Source of the DNA: Rhodanobacter sp. C06
GTDB lineage: Bacteria; Pseudomonadota; Gammaproteobacteria; Xanthomonadales; Rhodanobacteraceae
Assembly (NCBI RefSeq): GCF_002001105.1
Contig: NZ_MUNP01000068.1
Location: 1 to 57,156, forward strand
Length of the DNA: 57,156 bases
Direction of reading: 5' to 3'
In this document: in pieces, positions 37,674 to 46,019 of the stretch
How positions within the stretch are numbered: position 1 is the first letter of the stretch
Layout: each line of letters starts with the position of its first letter
Notes under the pieces: generated by a model
What the model saw: only the letters and a program-made list of their open reading frames with translations
The model's database searches: none
What the model was told of the DNA's origin: nothing
Made by a program: the position numbers and the translations under genes

Positions 37674-38792
37674 ATGCCGCAGCGCATCTCCTGGAAGAAA
37701 CCCGTGGCGCTGCTGGTCGTGGTGGCGCTGGCCGCGCACGCCTGGTCGGACCGCGGCAAGGCCGCGCCGGGCAAGCCGGCGGCCGCGCAGGCGGTGCCGG
37801 TGAAGGTGGCGCGGGCCGAGCGCGGCGATCTCGATCTCTCACTGAAGGTGAACGGTTACGCCGAGGCGTATTCCACCGTGACCGTGCAGTCGCGCGTCAG
37901 CGGCCAGCTGCAGGCGGTCGCGTTCACGCCGGGTGGGCGCGTGCACCAAGGCGAGGTGATCGCACGCATCGATCCCAGCCTGCTGCAGGCGCAGCTGGAC
38001 CAGGCGCGCGGCAATCTCGCCAAGGACCAGGCCCAGCTCGCGAATGCCGAACAGGTGTTGCGCCGCTACACGCCGATGCTGGCCAAGGGCTACGTGGCCA
38101 AGACCGACTACGACGGCTACCGCGCGAACGTGGGCATCTACGCCGCCTCGGTGAAGGCGGACCAGGCCGCGGTGGAGATGGCGCAGACCCAGCTCGGCTA
38201 CGCGCAGATCAAGGCACCGGTGGATAGCATCGCCGGCGCGCCGCTGGTCTATCCCGGCGCGCAGGTGAGCGCGAACAGCACCAACCTCGTGGTGCTCAAC
38301 CAGGTGCGGCCGATCCACCTGACCTTCTCCGTGCCGGAGTCGGCGCTGGACGGCATCAAGGCGGCGGCCGCGCGCGGCCAGCTGGTGGTGAGCGTGCAAG
38401 TGCCGGGCGCGGACACGGCGCCGATACCGGCCACGCTGGACTTCATCAACAACGCGGTGGACACCGGCACCGGCACGATCCAGCTCAAGGCGAGCTACGC
38501 CAACGGCGACGATCGCCTCACCCCCGGCCAGTTCGTGCAGGTGACCCTGCCCACCGCGCGCCTGCACGACGTGGTCACGGTGCCGGTGACGGCGTTGCAG
38601 AACTCGCCGAACGGCAGCTTCGTGTTCGTGGTGGGCGCGGACGGCACGGCGCAGCAACGCATGGTCACCGCCGGCACCAGCAACGGCGGTCGCATCGTGA
38701 TCGAGAAGGGCCTCGCCGGCGGCGAGCAGGTGGTCACCGACGGGCAGATGCTGCTGACGAATGGCACGAAGGTGCAGGTGGTGGCGGGGTGA
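37674..38792 (+). CDS. RND efflux periplasmic adaptor (membrane fusion protein), MdtA-like
   Basis: A 372-residue adaptor. An N-terminal hydrophobic anchor or signal (about 9-22) precedes the lipoyl half-motif (VTVQSRVSGQLQAVAFTPGG). A coiled-coil hairpin (about 95-165, LDQARGNLAKDQAQLANAE) follows, with the second lipoyl half (LGYAQIKAPVDSIAG), a beta-barrel and a membrane-proximal domain. Only weak alternatives to the ATG exist. It links a TolC-type channel to the pump downstream; no tolC-like gene is in the window. Confidence 0.93.
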   Translation: MPQRISWKKPVALLVVVALAAHAWSDRGKAAPGKPAAAQAVPVKVARAERGDLDLSLKVNGYAEAYSTVTVQSRVSGQLQAVAFTPGGRVHQGEVIARIDPSLLQAQLDQARGNLAKDQAQLANAEQVLRRYTPMLAKGYVAKTDYDGYRANVGIYAASVKADQAAVEMAQTQLGYAQIKAPVDSIAGAPLVYPGAQVSANSTNLVVLNQVRPIHLTFSVPESALDGIKAAAARGQLVVSVQVPGADTAPIPATLDFINNAVDTGTGTIQLKASYANGDDRLTPGQFVQVTLPTARLHDVVTVPVTALQNSPNGSFVFVVGADGTAQQRMVTAGTSNGGRIVIEKGLAGGEQVVTDGQMLLTNGTKVQVVAG

Positions 38793-38827
38793 TGGGCATC
38801 GCGATCGGAAAGCGCACCCCACCCCAA

Positions 38828-38931
38828 CCCTCCCCTGCACGCGGGGGAGGGGGCGAAGGCTTGGCTTTCCCTGCACGCAGGGGAATCGGCGAGGGCGTGT
38901 GCCATTTCCTCCCTCTGCATGCAGGGGGAGG
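38828..38931. repeat. Three hairpins with TGCACGCA-type loops between adaptor and pump
   Basis: Three similar stem-loops stand in a row: 38828-38851 (CCCTCCCC/GGGGGAGGG), 38867-38885 (TTCCC/GGGGAA) and 38908-38931 (CCTCCCTC/GGGGGAGG). The loops are TGCACGC, TGCACGCA and TGCATGC. They fill most of the 187-bp gap, which has no other content. They may affect mRNA stability or partial termination. Confidence 0.75.
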
Positions 38932-38979
38932 CTGGGAGGGGCTGCCTTTTGCCTTGATGCTTGAGCAGGGAGCGGCTCT

Positions 38980-41900
38980 GTGAACCTCCCCGCCCTGTGC
39001 ATCCGCCGGCCAGTGATGACGGCGCTGCTGATGATCGCGCTGATCGTGTTCGGCGTGGCGGCGTATCCGAAGCTGCCGGTGAACGAGCTGCCGAACGTGG
39101 ACTTTCCCACCATCTCGGTGAGCGCGAGCCTGCCCGGCGCTTCGCCGGAGACGATGGCCACCGCCGTGGCCACGCCGCTGGAGAACCAGTTCTCCACCAT
39201 CGCCGGCATCAGCCAGATGACCTCGACCAGCGCGCTGGGCTCGACCTCGATCACGCTGACCTTCGACCTCAGCCGCAACATCGACGGTGCCGCGCAGGAC
39301 GTGCAGGCCGCGATCTCGGCGGCGCAGCGCCAGCTGCCGACGAACATGCCCACGCCGCCCACCTTCCGCAAGGTGAATCCGGCGGACAAGGCGATCCTCT
39401 ACCTCGCGCTCAGCTCCGACACGCTGCCGCTGTCCACCGTGGACGAATACGGCGAGACGCGGCTGGCGCAGGAATTGTCGATGGTGGAGGGCGTGGCCCA
39501 GGTGAGCGTGTTCGGCTCGCAGAAGTACGCCGTGCGCATCAGCGTCGACCCGGCGAAGCTGGCCGCCAACGGCATCGGCATCGACACGCTGCAGCAGGCG
39601 ATCGCGGATGCCAACGTCAACCTCGCCACCGGCTCGCTCAACGGCGAGCGCCAGCTGCTGCAGGTGAGCTCGAACGGCCAGCTGCAGCAGGCCGCACCGT
39701 ACAACGACATCATCGTGGCGTGGCGCAACGGCGCGCCGGTCACGCTGTCGCAGCTCGGTCATGCCGCGGACAGCGTGCAGAACGACCAGGTGGCGAGCTG
39801 GTTCAACGGCAAGCGCGCGGTGGTGCTGGCGATCGACCGCCAGCCCGGCTCCAACACCGTGGCCACGATCGACCGCATCCGCGCGGTGCTCCCGCAGTTC
39901 CAGGCCACGCTGCCGCCATCGATCAAGTTGGAGACGCTGTACGACCGTTCCGATTCGATCCGCGCCTCGGTGGACGACGTGCAGTACACCTTGCTGCTGG
40001 CCGGCGTGCTGGTGATCCTGGTGATCTACCTGTTCCTCGGCAACGCCTCGGCCACGCTCATCCCCGCGCTGGCGCTGCCGGTGTCGGTGATCGGCACGTT
40101 CGGCGTGATGTATGCGCTGGGCTACAGCCTCGACAACCTCTCGCTGCTCGCGCTGACCCTGGTGGTCGGCTTCGTGGTGGACGACGCGATCGTGATGCTG
40201 GAGAACATCGTGCGCCATGTCGAGACCGGCATGGATCCGTACGAGGCCTCGATCCAGGGTTCCGCCGAGATCGGCTTCACGATCTTCTCGATGACGCTGT
40301 CACTGGTGGCGGTGTTCCTGCCGGTGATGTTCATGGGCGGCATCGTGGGCCGGCTGTTCCACGAGTTCGCGGTGGTCATCTCCACCGCGATCCTGATCTC
40401 CGGTTTCGTCTCGATCACGCTCACGCCGATGCTGTGCAGCCGTTTCGTGAAGCACGCCGAGCACGAGCAGAAATCGCGCGTGGCGCTGGCCTTCGATCGC
40501 GGCTTCAACCATGTGCGCGACGGCTACAACCGCTCGCTGGGATGGGCGGTGGCGCATCCGCGCACGGTGCTGGGCGTGTTCTTCGCGAGCCTCGTCGCCA
40601 CGGCCGTGCTGTTCGCGGTGGTGAACAAGGATTTCATCCCCGCCGGCGATACCGGCCAGCTGTTCGTCAACACCGAGGGGCCGGACGACATTTCCATCGC
40701 CGGCATGAGCGCGCGCCAGCAGCAGCTGGCGGCCATCGTGGGCGAGGATCCGAACATCGCGGCCTACATGTCCTCGGTGGGCTCGGGCGGCTCGCGCACC
40801 ACCACCAACAACGGCTCGATCTTCATGCGGCTGAAGCCCGCGAACGAGCGCCCGCTCGACCCCGACCAGATCATGCAGGAGCTGCGGGCGAAGTTCGCCA
40901 AGGTGCCGGGCATCCGCGCCTACGTGCAGAACCCGCCGGCGATCCAGGTAGGCGGTCGCGCGTCGAAGGCGCAGTACCAGTACACCTTGCAGTCCACCGA
41001 TCTGGACACGTTGTACGCCGAGTCGGGCAAGGTGCTCGCCGCGTTCGCGCAACTGCCGGGCTTCCAGGACGTCACCAGCGACCTCGACCTCAACGGCCCG
41101 GCGATCGACGTCAAGGTGGACCGCTCCAAGCTGGCGCCACTGGGCCTCAGCATGCGCCAGGTGCAGAACGCGCTGGGCACCGCGTTCGGCGAGGGCCAGG
41201 TGTCGACGATCTACGGCGCGGCCACGCAGTACTGGGTGATCCTGCAGGTGAGGTATGCGTTGCAGAACGACCCGGCGATCCTGTCGCAGCTCTACGTCAC
41301 CTCGAACGCCGGCACCCTGGTGCCGCTGAGCACGGTCGCCAGTTTCGAGCGCAAGGCGCAGCCGCTCACCGTGAACCACCAGGGCGAGCTGCCGGCGGTG
41401 ACCATCTCGTTCAACCTCGCGCCGGGCGTCAGCCTCAGCCAGGCGGTGGGCGAGATCGACGGCGCGATGCGCAAGCTCGACCTGCCGGCATCCATCACCG
41501 GCAGCGTGCAGGGCACCGCGCAGGCCTTCGAGCAGTCGATGCAGGGCATGGGCCTGTTGCTGGTGCTGGCGTTGTTCGTGATCTACCTGGTGCTGGGCAT
41601 CCTGTACGAAAGCTTCATCCATCCGCTCACCATCCTCTCCGGCCTGCCCGCGGCGGGTGTGGGCGCGCTGCTCACCTTGATGCTGTTCCGCGCGCCGCTG
41701 GATTTGTTCTCCTTCGTCGGCATCGTGATGCTGATCGGCATCGTGAAGAAGAACGCGATCATGCTGATCGACTTCGCGCTGGAGCGGCAGCGCGTGGAAG
41801 GCATGTCGCCCGCCGAGGCCATCGTGGAAGCCTGCCACGTGCGCTTCCGCCCGATCATGATGACGACGATGGCGGCGTTCGCCGGCACCTTGCCGATCGC

Positions 41901-42084
41901 GCTGGGCATCGGCGCCGGCGCCTCCTCGCGCCGCCCGCTGGGCTTGGCCGTGGTGGGCGGCCTGGTGGTGTCGCAGGTGCTCACCCTGTACCTCACGCCG
42001 GTGATCTACCTGTACATGGACCGGCTGCAGCAGCGGTTCGGGAGCAAGCGCAAGCCGGCGACGGAGAGCTTGCCGGCGCCATGA
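38980..42084 (+). CDS. RND efflux permease, MdtC/HAE1-like
   Basis: A 1034-residue proton-driven inner-membrane pump. It has 12 expected helices, the first at about 10-30, and two large periplasmic loops. The proton-relay Asp pair is in VVGFVVDDAIVMLENI (about residue 400). Family motifs include MFMGGIVGRLFHEFA and GIVKKNAIMLIDFALE. The best resemblance is MdtB/MdtC, yet only one pump gene is present. The start GTG 38980 follows AGGGAG with 7-nt spacing. It is transcribed with the upstream adaptor across a hairpin-filled gap. Confidence 0.95.
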   Translation: MNLPALCIRRPVMTALLMIALIVFGVAAYPKLPVNELPNVDFPTISVSASLPGASPETMATAVATPLENQFSTIAGISQMTSTSALGSTSITLTFDLSRNIDGAAQDVQAAISAAQRQLPTNMPTPPTFRKVNPADKAILYLALSSDTLPLSTVDEYGETRLAQELSMVEGVAQVSVFGSQKYAVRISVDPAKLAANGIGIDTLQQAIADANVNLATGSLNGERQLLQVSSNGQLQQAAPYNDIIVAWRNGAPVTLSQLGHAADSVQNDQVASWFNGKRAVVLAIDRQPGSNTVATIDRIRAVLPQFQATLPPSIKLETLYDRSDSIRASVDDVQYTLLLAGVLVILVIYLFLGNASATLIPALALPVSVIGTFGVMYALGYSLDNLSLLALTLVVGFVVDDAIVMLENIVRHVETGMDPYEASIQGSAEIGFTIFSMTLSLVAVFLPVMFMGGIVGRLFHEFAVVISTAILISGFVSITLTPMLCSRFVKHAEHEQKSRVALAFDRGFNHVRDGYNRSLGWAVAHPRTVLGVFFASLVATAVLFAVVNKDFIPAGDTGQLFVNTEGPDDISIAGMSARQQQLAAIVGEDPNIAAYMSSVGSGGSRTTTNNGSIFMRLKPANERPLDPDQIMQELRAKFAKVPGIRAYVQNPPAIQVGGRASKAQYQYTLQSTDLDTLYAESGKVLAAFAQLPGFQDVTSDLDLNGPAIDVKVDRSKLAPLGLSMRQVQNALGTAFGEGQVSTIYGAATQYWVILQVRYALQNDPAILSQLYVTSNAGTLVPLSTVASFERKAQPLTVNHQGELPAVTISFNLAPGVSLSQAVGEIDGAMRKLDLPASITGSVQGTAQAFEQSMQGMGLLLVLALFVIYLVLGILYESFIHPLTILSGLPAAGVGALLTLMLFRAPLDLFSFVGIVMLIGIVKKNAIMLIDFALERQRVEGMSPAEAIVEACHVRFRPIMMTTMAAFAGTLPIALGIGAGASSRRPLGLAVVGGLVVSQVLTLYLTPVIYLYMDRLQQRFGSKRKPATESLPAP

Positions 42085-42116
42085 CGAAAGAGGCGGCCCG
42101 TGAGCCGCCTCTTTCG
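42085..42116. terminator. Bidirectional terminator between the RND pump and the M28 peptidase
   Basis: A perfect 13-bp stem CGAAAGAGGCGGC/GCCGCCTCTTTCG with a 6-nt loop between two convergent genes. The stem is close in sequence to the one after pilQ. Confidence 0.8.
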
Positions 42117-42138
42117 CTTCCGCGTGCCGTCGCCGATG

Positions 42139-43575
42139 TCAGTCCTCGGCGCCGTCCCCCGCGAACGCGCTAGGCGCGGAGCCGAAATCGCCGTCGGCCT
42201 GCGCCGCCATGTACGACCACGCCGCGTAGACTGCCACGTTCTGCGCCAGTTCCTGCGGGTCGACCTTGTCCAGCGTGTCATTGCTGGTGTGGTGCCAGTC
42301 GAAGTAGTGCGTGGCGTCCTGGTCGAGGGTGAGCGCGGCCATGCCCTTGGCGTGCATGGAGCCGAGGTCGGAGCCGCCGCCGCCCGGCCGGCTGGCGTCG
42401 TAGGCCACGCCCAGCGGCTTCAGCACATCGGCGATCTGCGCCATGGCTGGTCGCGCATAGGGCGCCACGCTGGCGCTCATGCGGTAGACCTTGCCGGCGC
42501 CGAGGTCGGAGTCGGTGCCGAGCATGAACTTGGACACGTACTTCGCATGCCTGTCGGCGTAGGCGCGGGCACCCCACAGGCCCATCTCCTCGTTCGCGAA
42601 GGCGATCACGCGGATGGTGCGGTCGGGGCGCTGCGGCAGGTCGTGGATCAACTTGGCGGCGGCCATCGAGATGGCGACGCCGGCGCCGTCGTCGATCGCG
42701 CCGGTGCCCGGGTCCCAGGAATCCAGATGCCCGCCGATGGCGACGACCTGGTCGGGATGCTTGCGGCCGGTGATCTCGCCGATCACGTTGGCGCCGGTGT
42801 ATTCGCCGTCGAAACCGCAGTCGAGGTCGAGCTTCACCGTCACCGGCTTGCCGTAGGCCAGCGCGCGTTCGAGCTGGTCGGCATCGGGGTTGGAGAGCGC
42901 GGCAGCGGGGATCGCTTTGTCACCGGGCTTGAAGCCGGTGACGCCGGTATGGGCGATGCGCTGGTGCGCGTCGGTGCCGGCCGAGCGCAAGAGATACCCG
43001 GCGGCGCCCTTTTCGGCGGCAATCACCGGGCCGGCCACACGCACCATCGAGCCCATGCCGTAGTCGTGGCCGTCCTGGTGGCGCTGCATGCGGAAGCCCA
43101 CGTAGACGATCTTGCCCTTGATCGTGGCCGGGTCGGCGGCCTTCAGCGCGGCGAGGCTGTCGAAGCCGACCACCTGTGCGGTGAGTCCGCCCGCGGGCGT
43201 GCCTGGCGAATAGCCCAGCGCGGTGAGCACGAAGGGCTGCGGGAACGGCGCCACGATGGCACCGCTCTCGTGGCGGCGCACCCACTTGGGATAGGTCACC
43301 GGCTCCACATAGACCTTGTCGAAGCCCAGCGCCTTGAACTTCGCCACCGCCCAGTCACGGGCGCGCTGGTCGGCCTCGCTGCCGGCCAGGCGCGGGCCCA
43401 CCTCGGTGGTCAGCGACTTCAGCACGGCATAGGCGGTGCCGTCGTCGAGTGCCCGGTCGTGCAGCTGTTCGGCCGTCTTTACGGCCGTGGCGGGGATGGC
43501 GGTATCGGCGGCGCTGGCGGTGCCGGCCGCGAGCAGCAGGCTGGCGGCGAGCAGAGTGAGCGGAAGACGGCGCAT
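42139..43575 (-). CDS. Secreted M28 family metallopeptidase
   Basis: A 478-residue exported aminopeptidase/carboxypeptidase-like enzyme. The signal peptide cleaves near ASAAD (about residue 23). A PA-like insert (GKIVYVGFRMQRHQDGHDY) precedes the catalytic domain. Zinc ligands are visible: GGHLDSWDPGTGAIDDGAG (His and Asp), ANEEMGLWGA (catalytic Glu and ligand Glu), TDSDLGAG (Asp) and DWHHTSNDTLD (His). The start is set by AGGAG 7 nt upstream of ATG 43575. It is related to glutamate carboxypeptidase-like M28 enzymes; the exact substrate is unknown. Confidence 0.93.
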   Translation of the reverse strand: MRRLPLTLLAASLLLAAGTASAADTAIPATAVKTAEQLHDRALDDGTAYAVLKSLTTEVGPRLAGSEADQRARDWAVAKFKALGFDKVYVEPVTYPKWVRRHESGAIVAPFPQPFVLTALGYSPGTPAGGLTAQVVGFDSLAALKAADPATIKGKIVYVGFRMQRHQDGHDYGMGSMVRVAGPVIAAEKGAAGYLLRSAGTDAHQRIAHTGVTGFKPGDKAIPAAALSNPDADQLERALAYGKPVTVKLDLDCGFDGEYTGANVIGEITGRKHPDQVVAIGGHLDSWDPGTGAIDDGAGVAISMAAAKLIHDLPQRPDRTIRVIAFANEEMGLWGARAYADRHAKYVSKFMLGTDSDLGAGKVYRMSASVAPYARPAMAQIADVLKPLGVAYDASRPGGGGSDLGSMHAKGMAALTLDQDATHYFDWHHTSNDTLDKVDPQELAQNVAVYAAWSYMAAQADGDFGSAPSAFAGDGAED

Positions 43576-43658
43576 GCGGGGACTCCTGAGGGCGGGTTCC
43601 CGATTATGCAGCGGCGTCCCCGGGTCGCACAGGCCGGAAGTCGTGCCGTGCAGGAACG

Positions 43659-43692
43659 CGAAGGCCGGGCGCCTTGCGGCGCCCGGCCTTCG
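43659..43692 (-). terminator. Terminator after mscL
   Basis: A perfect 15-bp GC-rich stem CGAAGGCCGGGCGCC with its complement and a 4-nt loop, 14 bp past the mscL stop. The following U-run is poor. Confidence 0.72.
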
Positions 43693-43706
43693 GGGCGACG
43701 CGTGCG

Positions 43707-44117
43707 TCAGGGCTTGTTCTTCAGCAGGTCGCGGATCTCGGTGAGCAGGGCCACGTCGGCTGGCGGCGCCGCGGGAGCCTCTTCCTGCTTCTTCTGCATC
43801 CGGTTCATCAGCTTGATCACCATGAAGATCGCGAACGCGATGATGATGAAGGTGATGATGGTATTGATGAAGGTGCCGTAGTTGATCGCGACCTCGGCGA
43901 TCTTGTGCTTGGGGTCGCTGTCGTCGCCGGGCTTGAGTACCCATTTCATGGCGGAGAAGTCGATGCCGCCGGTGATCACGCCAATCGGCGGCATGATCAC
44001 GTCGCTGACGAGCGAGCTGACGATCTTGCCGAACGCGCCGCCGATCACGATACCGACGGCCATGTCCATCACGTTGCCGCGCATGGCGAACGCCTTGAAC
44101 TCCTGCATCATGCCCAT
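43707..44117 (-). CDS. mscL: Large-conductance mechanosensitive channel MscL
   Basis: A 136-residue homopentameric channel that opens under extreme membrane tension on osmotic downshock. The N-terminal amphipathic helix [20 protein letters not shown] leads to TM1 ([18 protein letters not shown]), then a periplasmic loop ([18 protein letters not shown]), TM2 ([19 protein letters not shown]) and the C-terminal helix. GGGGAGAA precedes the ATG. Length matches E. coli MscL (136). Confidence 0.97.
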   Translation of the reverse strand: MGMMQEFKAFAMRGNVMDMAVGIVIGGAFGKIVSSLVSDVIMPPIGVITGGIDFSAMKWVLKPGDDSDPKHKIAEVAINYGTFINTIITFIIIAFAIFMVIKLMNRMQKKQEEAPAAPPADVALLTEIRDLLKNKP

Positions 44118-44155
44118 GGATCTTCTCCCCGATTGGTATGCCGGATGGCGAGGGG

Positions 44156-44184
44156 ACTCTAGCGCAGCACCTGCAGTCGCGGAA
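44156..44184 (-). promoter_or_regulatory. Possible promoter of mscL
   Basis: On the minus strand TTCCGC, a 17-bp spacer and TAGAGT lie about 39 bp before the mscL ATG. The -35 is a partial match. Confidence 0.32.
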
Positions 44185-44214
44185 TGAACGCAGGCGGCAG
44201 AATCTTGCGACGGC

Positions 44215-44901
44215 TCAGGCGATGCGCCCATCCAGCGTGGCGATGCCGTTCAGCTCGGCATGGAAGTGGTCGCCGCGCGCCAGCGCGGCCACGCCGGCCG
44301 GGGTGCCGGTGAACACCAGATCGCCCGGTTTCAGCTCGAACAGGGTGGAGAGCGCGGCGAGGATATGCGGTACGTCGTGGATCATCTCGCCCAGCCGCGC
44401 CTGCTGGCGTAGCGTGCCGTTCACGTGGAGGCGCAGGCCGGTATCGGGGCCGGGCAGGCTGCCGGCCAGCGGATGCAGCGCCGACACCGGCGCGGAATGG
44501 TCGAAAGCCTTGGCCACGTCCCAAGGGTGGCCCTTGGCCTTGGCCTGCGCCTGCAGGTCGCGGCGGGTGAGGTCCAGCCCCACGCCCACGCCCCAGACCA
44601 GCGCGGCGGCACGCTCCACCGGCACGTCGTGGCCGCCCGCGCCCAGCGCCAACACCATCTCCACCTCGTGGTGCAGGTCGGCCGTGGCGGAGGGGTAGGG
44701 CACGTCGGCGCCGTCGGCGACTACCGCGTCGGCCGGCTTGCAGAAGAACATCGGCCGGCCGGCCTCCACCGCGGCGCCCATTTCCTTGGCGTGCTCGGCG
44801 TAGTTGCGACCGATGCAGAAGATGCGGCGGACCGGGAAGCGCAGCGCGCTGCCCTGGATCGGCAGGCTTGGCTGGGGAGGCGGTGTGATGGCGTAGTCCA
44901 T
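44215..44901 (-). CDS. Fumarylacetoacetate hydrolase (FAH) family protein
   Basis: A 228-residue FAH-fold hydrolase similar to fumarylpyruvate hydrolases and acylpyruvases. Core segments are [27 protein letters not shown], the metal-binding [41 protein letters not shown] and [15 protein letters not shown]. The metal triad of Glu, Glu and Asp seems kept. It starts 18 bp after the stop of the next upstream gene on the same strand, probably one transcript. Confidence 0.92.
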   Translation of the reverse strand: MDYAITPPPQPSLPIQGSALRFPVRRIFCIGRNYAEHAKEMGAAVEAGRPMFFCKPADAVVADGADVPYPSATADLHHEVEMVLALGAGGHDVPVERAAALVWGVGVGLDLTRRDLQAQAKAKGHPWDVAKAFDHSAPVSALHPLAGSLPGPDTGLRLHVNGTLRQQARLGEMIHDVPHILAALSTLFELKPGDLVFTGTPAGVAALARGDHFHAELNGIATLDGRIA

Positions 44902-44919
44902 GCCGACCAGTCTAGCGGT

Positions 44920-45468
44920 TCAGTGCGAATGCGGGCGGAACAGGATGTCGAACAGCGGCGTCCAGCTCTTGCCGTCGTCGCGCGACTGGAGCGCGGTCTC
45001 GCGCACACCGTCGCCTTGCGGTGTCCAGCTCACCTTCAGCAGTTGGGCGCCCTGCGCGTCGCGGCTGCTGCCGGTCAACACGATGGACTTGCCGCGCCGC
45101 CCGCCTTCGGCCACCAGCAGCTCGCCCTCGTTGGTTACCCAGCTCTGGTGCCAGACGTGGCGCGTGGTGTCGTAGATGGTGAAGCTCTCGCCGTTGTAGC
45201 CGTCCGAGCGCCGGTAGGTCTCGTGCAGCACGCAGCCGCCGAGGATGGCCGTGACCAGGTTGCGCGCCACCGACGGCGCCCCGGTCGGTACCTTGCCGGT
45301 GGAGTCCACCCGATAGGTGTCCCAGTCGCCCAGCCAGAAGTCGAACTCCCGGTAGACCGGCGTGCTGCAGTGCGCGGCGGGTGGCGCGTCAGCCGCCAGG
45401 CACGGCCGTGCGGGAGTCGCAAGGCCGAGAATGGCGGCAAGCGAGGCTGCAATCAGACGATTCGGCAT
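44920..45468 (-). CDS. Secreted DUF1579-like protein
   Basis: A 182-residue exported protein. A Sec signal peptide (about 1-25, ending CLAADA) is followed by one lipocalin-like beta domain with the typical opening YREFDFWLGDWDTYRVDSTG. GGCVLHETYRRSDGYNGESF and HVWHQSWVTNEGELL follow. DUF1579-type proteins have no agreed function and may bind small molecules. ATG 45468 is preferred as it begins the signal peptide. Confidence 0.82.
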   Translation of the reverse strand: MPNRLIAASLAAILGLATPARPCLAADAPPAAHCSTPVYREFDFWLGDWDTYRVDSTGKVPTGAPSVARNLVTAILGGCVLHETYRRSDGYNGESFTIYDTTRHVWHQSWVTNEGELLVAEGGRRGKSIVLTGSSRDAQGAQLLKVSWTPQGDGVRETALQSRDDGKSWTPLFDILFRPHSH

Positions 45469-46019
45469 CGGGCGACTCCGTGGCTTCGAAGTTGGCGCAC
45501 CGATCAGCCTGCCTGCTCCCCGGGTCCTGTTCAATACCTCGCATGGCCGGCCCCGGAGCCTTGAGTCCACGCGGTCCCTTGCGGCTCGAAGCGGCCCTCG
45601 CCGGGTGGGCGACTTGCCGTGTCCGGTTCACCGGTGCGGGAGTCCGCTCCGACGGGCGCCGGACACCCGCCGTTGCCCGTCGCCGGGCGCCGGCGGAACC
45701 GTGTCGATTTGCAAGGCTTCCGTTCGTCATCCCCGTGGAGGGCCGGACGGATCGGCCGCGGCAAAGGTCATCGAATGCGGGGTGATGCGTGACCGAAGTC
45801 GCGCGAAGCCCGTTCGCCGTCGAGTTTGCCGACGCGGCCGTGTGGTCTGTCGATGCTTTGGCCGGCAACGCGGCAAGGCCAATTTCCGCGGTATGGGTGA
45901 AGCCATTTCCGTCGATTGCGCGGACGGGATGACATCTGTCATCGTCGATGGCTGATAAGCGCCCATGGCCCTGGAGGCCCGGCCGCCGCTACGGTATTGC
46001 GCATCATGGAGTCACGGGG
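45469..46019. other. 551-bp intergenic region without a convincing gene
   Basis: Open frames here are short, mutually antisense and Arg/Pro/Gly-rich, like shadow ORFs in GC-rich DNA. The region near 45730 has GTCATCCCCGTGGAGG, resembling a degenerate fragment of a common GTCATCCCCG repeat. The only distinct site is the palindrome at 45928-45943 upstream of the ABC exporter operon. Confidence 0.6.
45928..45943. promoter_or_regulatory. Perfect palindrome, candidate operator of the ABC export operon
   Basis: GATGACATCTGTCATC has two 7-nt arms with a TC spacer and lies 76 bp before the adaptor ATG. ATGACA-N2-TGTCAT symmetry resembles sites of NarL/LuxR-type response regulators such as DesR/LiaR-like proteins that often control ABC exporters (inference). 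No T-run follows, so it is not a terminator. Confidence 0.45.

Noticed and set aside
38980-42084. A second MdtB-like pump gene
   Set aside because: MdtB/MdtC pumps usually come in pairs, but the sequence after 42084 is a terminator and a convergent peptidase gene.
38961-42173. 1070-codon ORF overlapping the RND pump in another frame
   Set aside because: The frame starting at GTG 38980 gives the complete pump with membrane helices and the Asp pair; the other is Arg/Gly-rich.
45928-45943. Palindrome as a terminator
   Set aside because: The stem is only 7 bp with a 2-nt spacer and no T-run follows; an operator is more likely.
45362-45955. Possible small gene in the gap before the ABC exporter
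   Set aside because: Several frames of similar length overlap on both strands, none with ribosome-binding site or domain; codon use looks like shadow frames.
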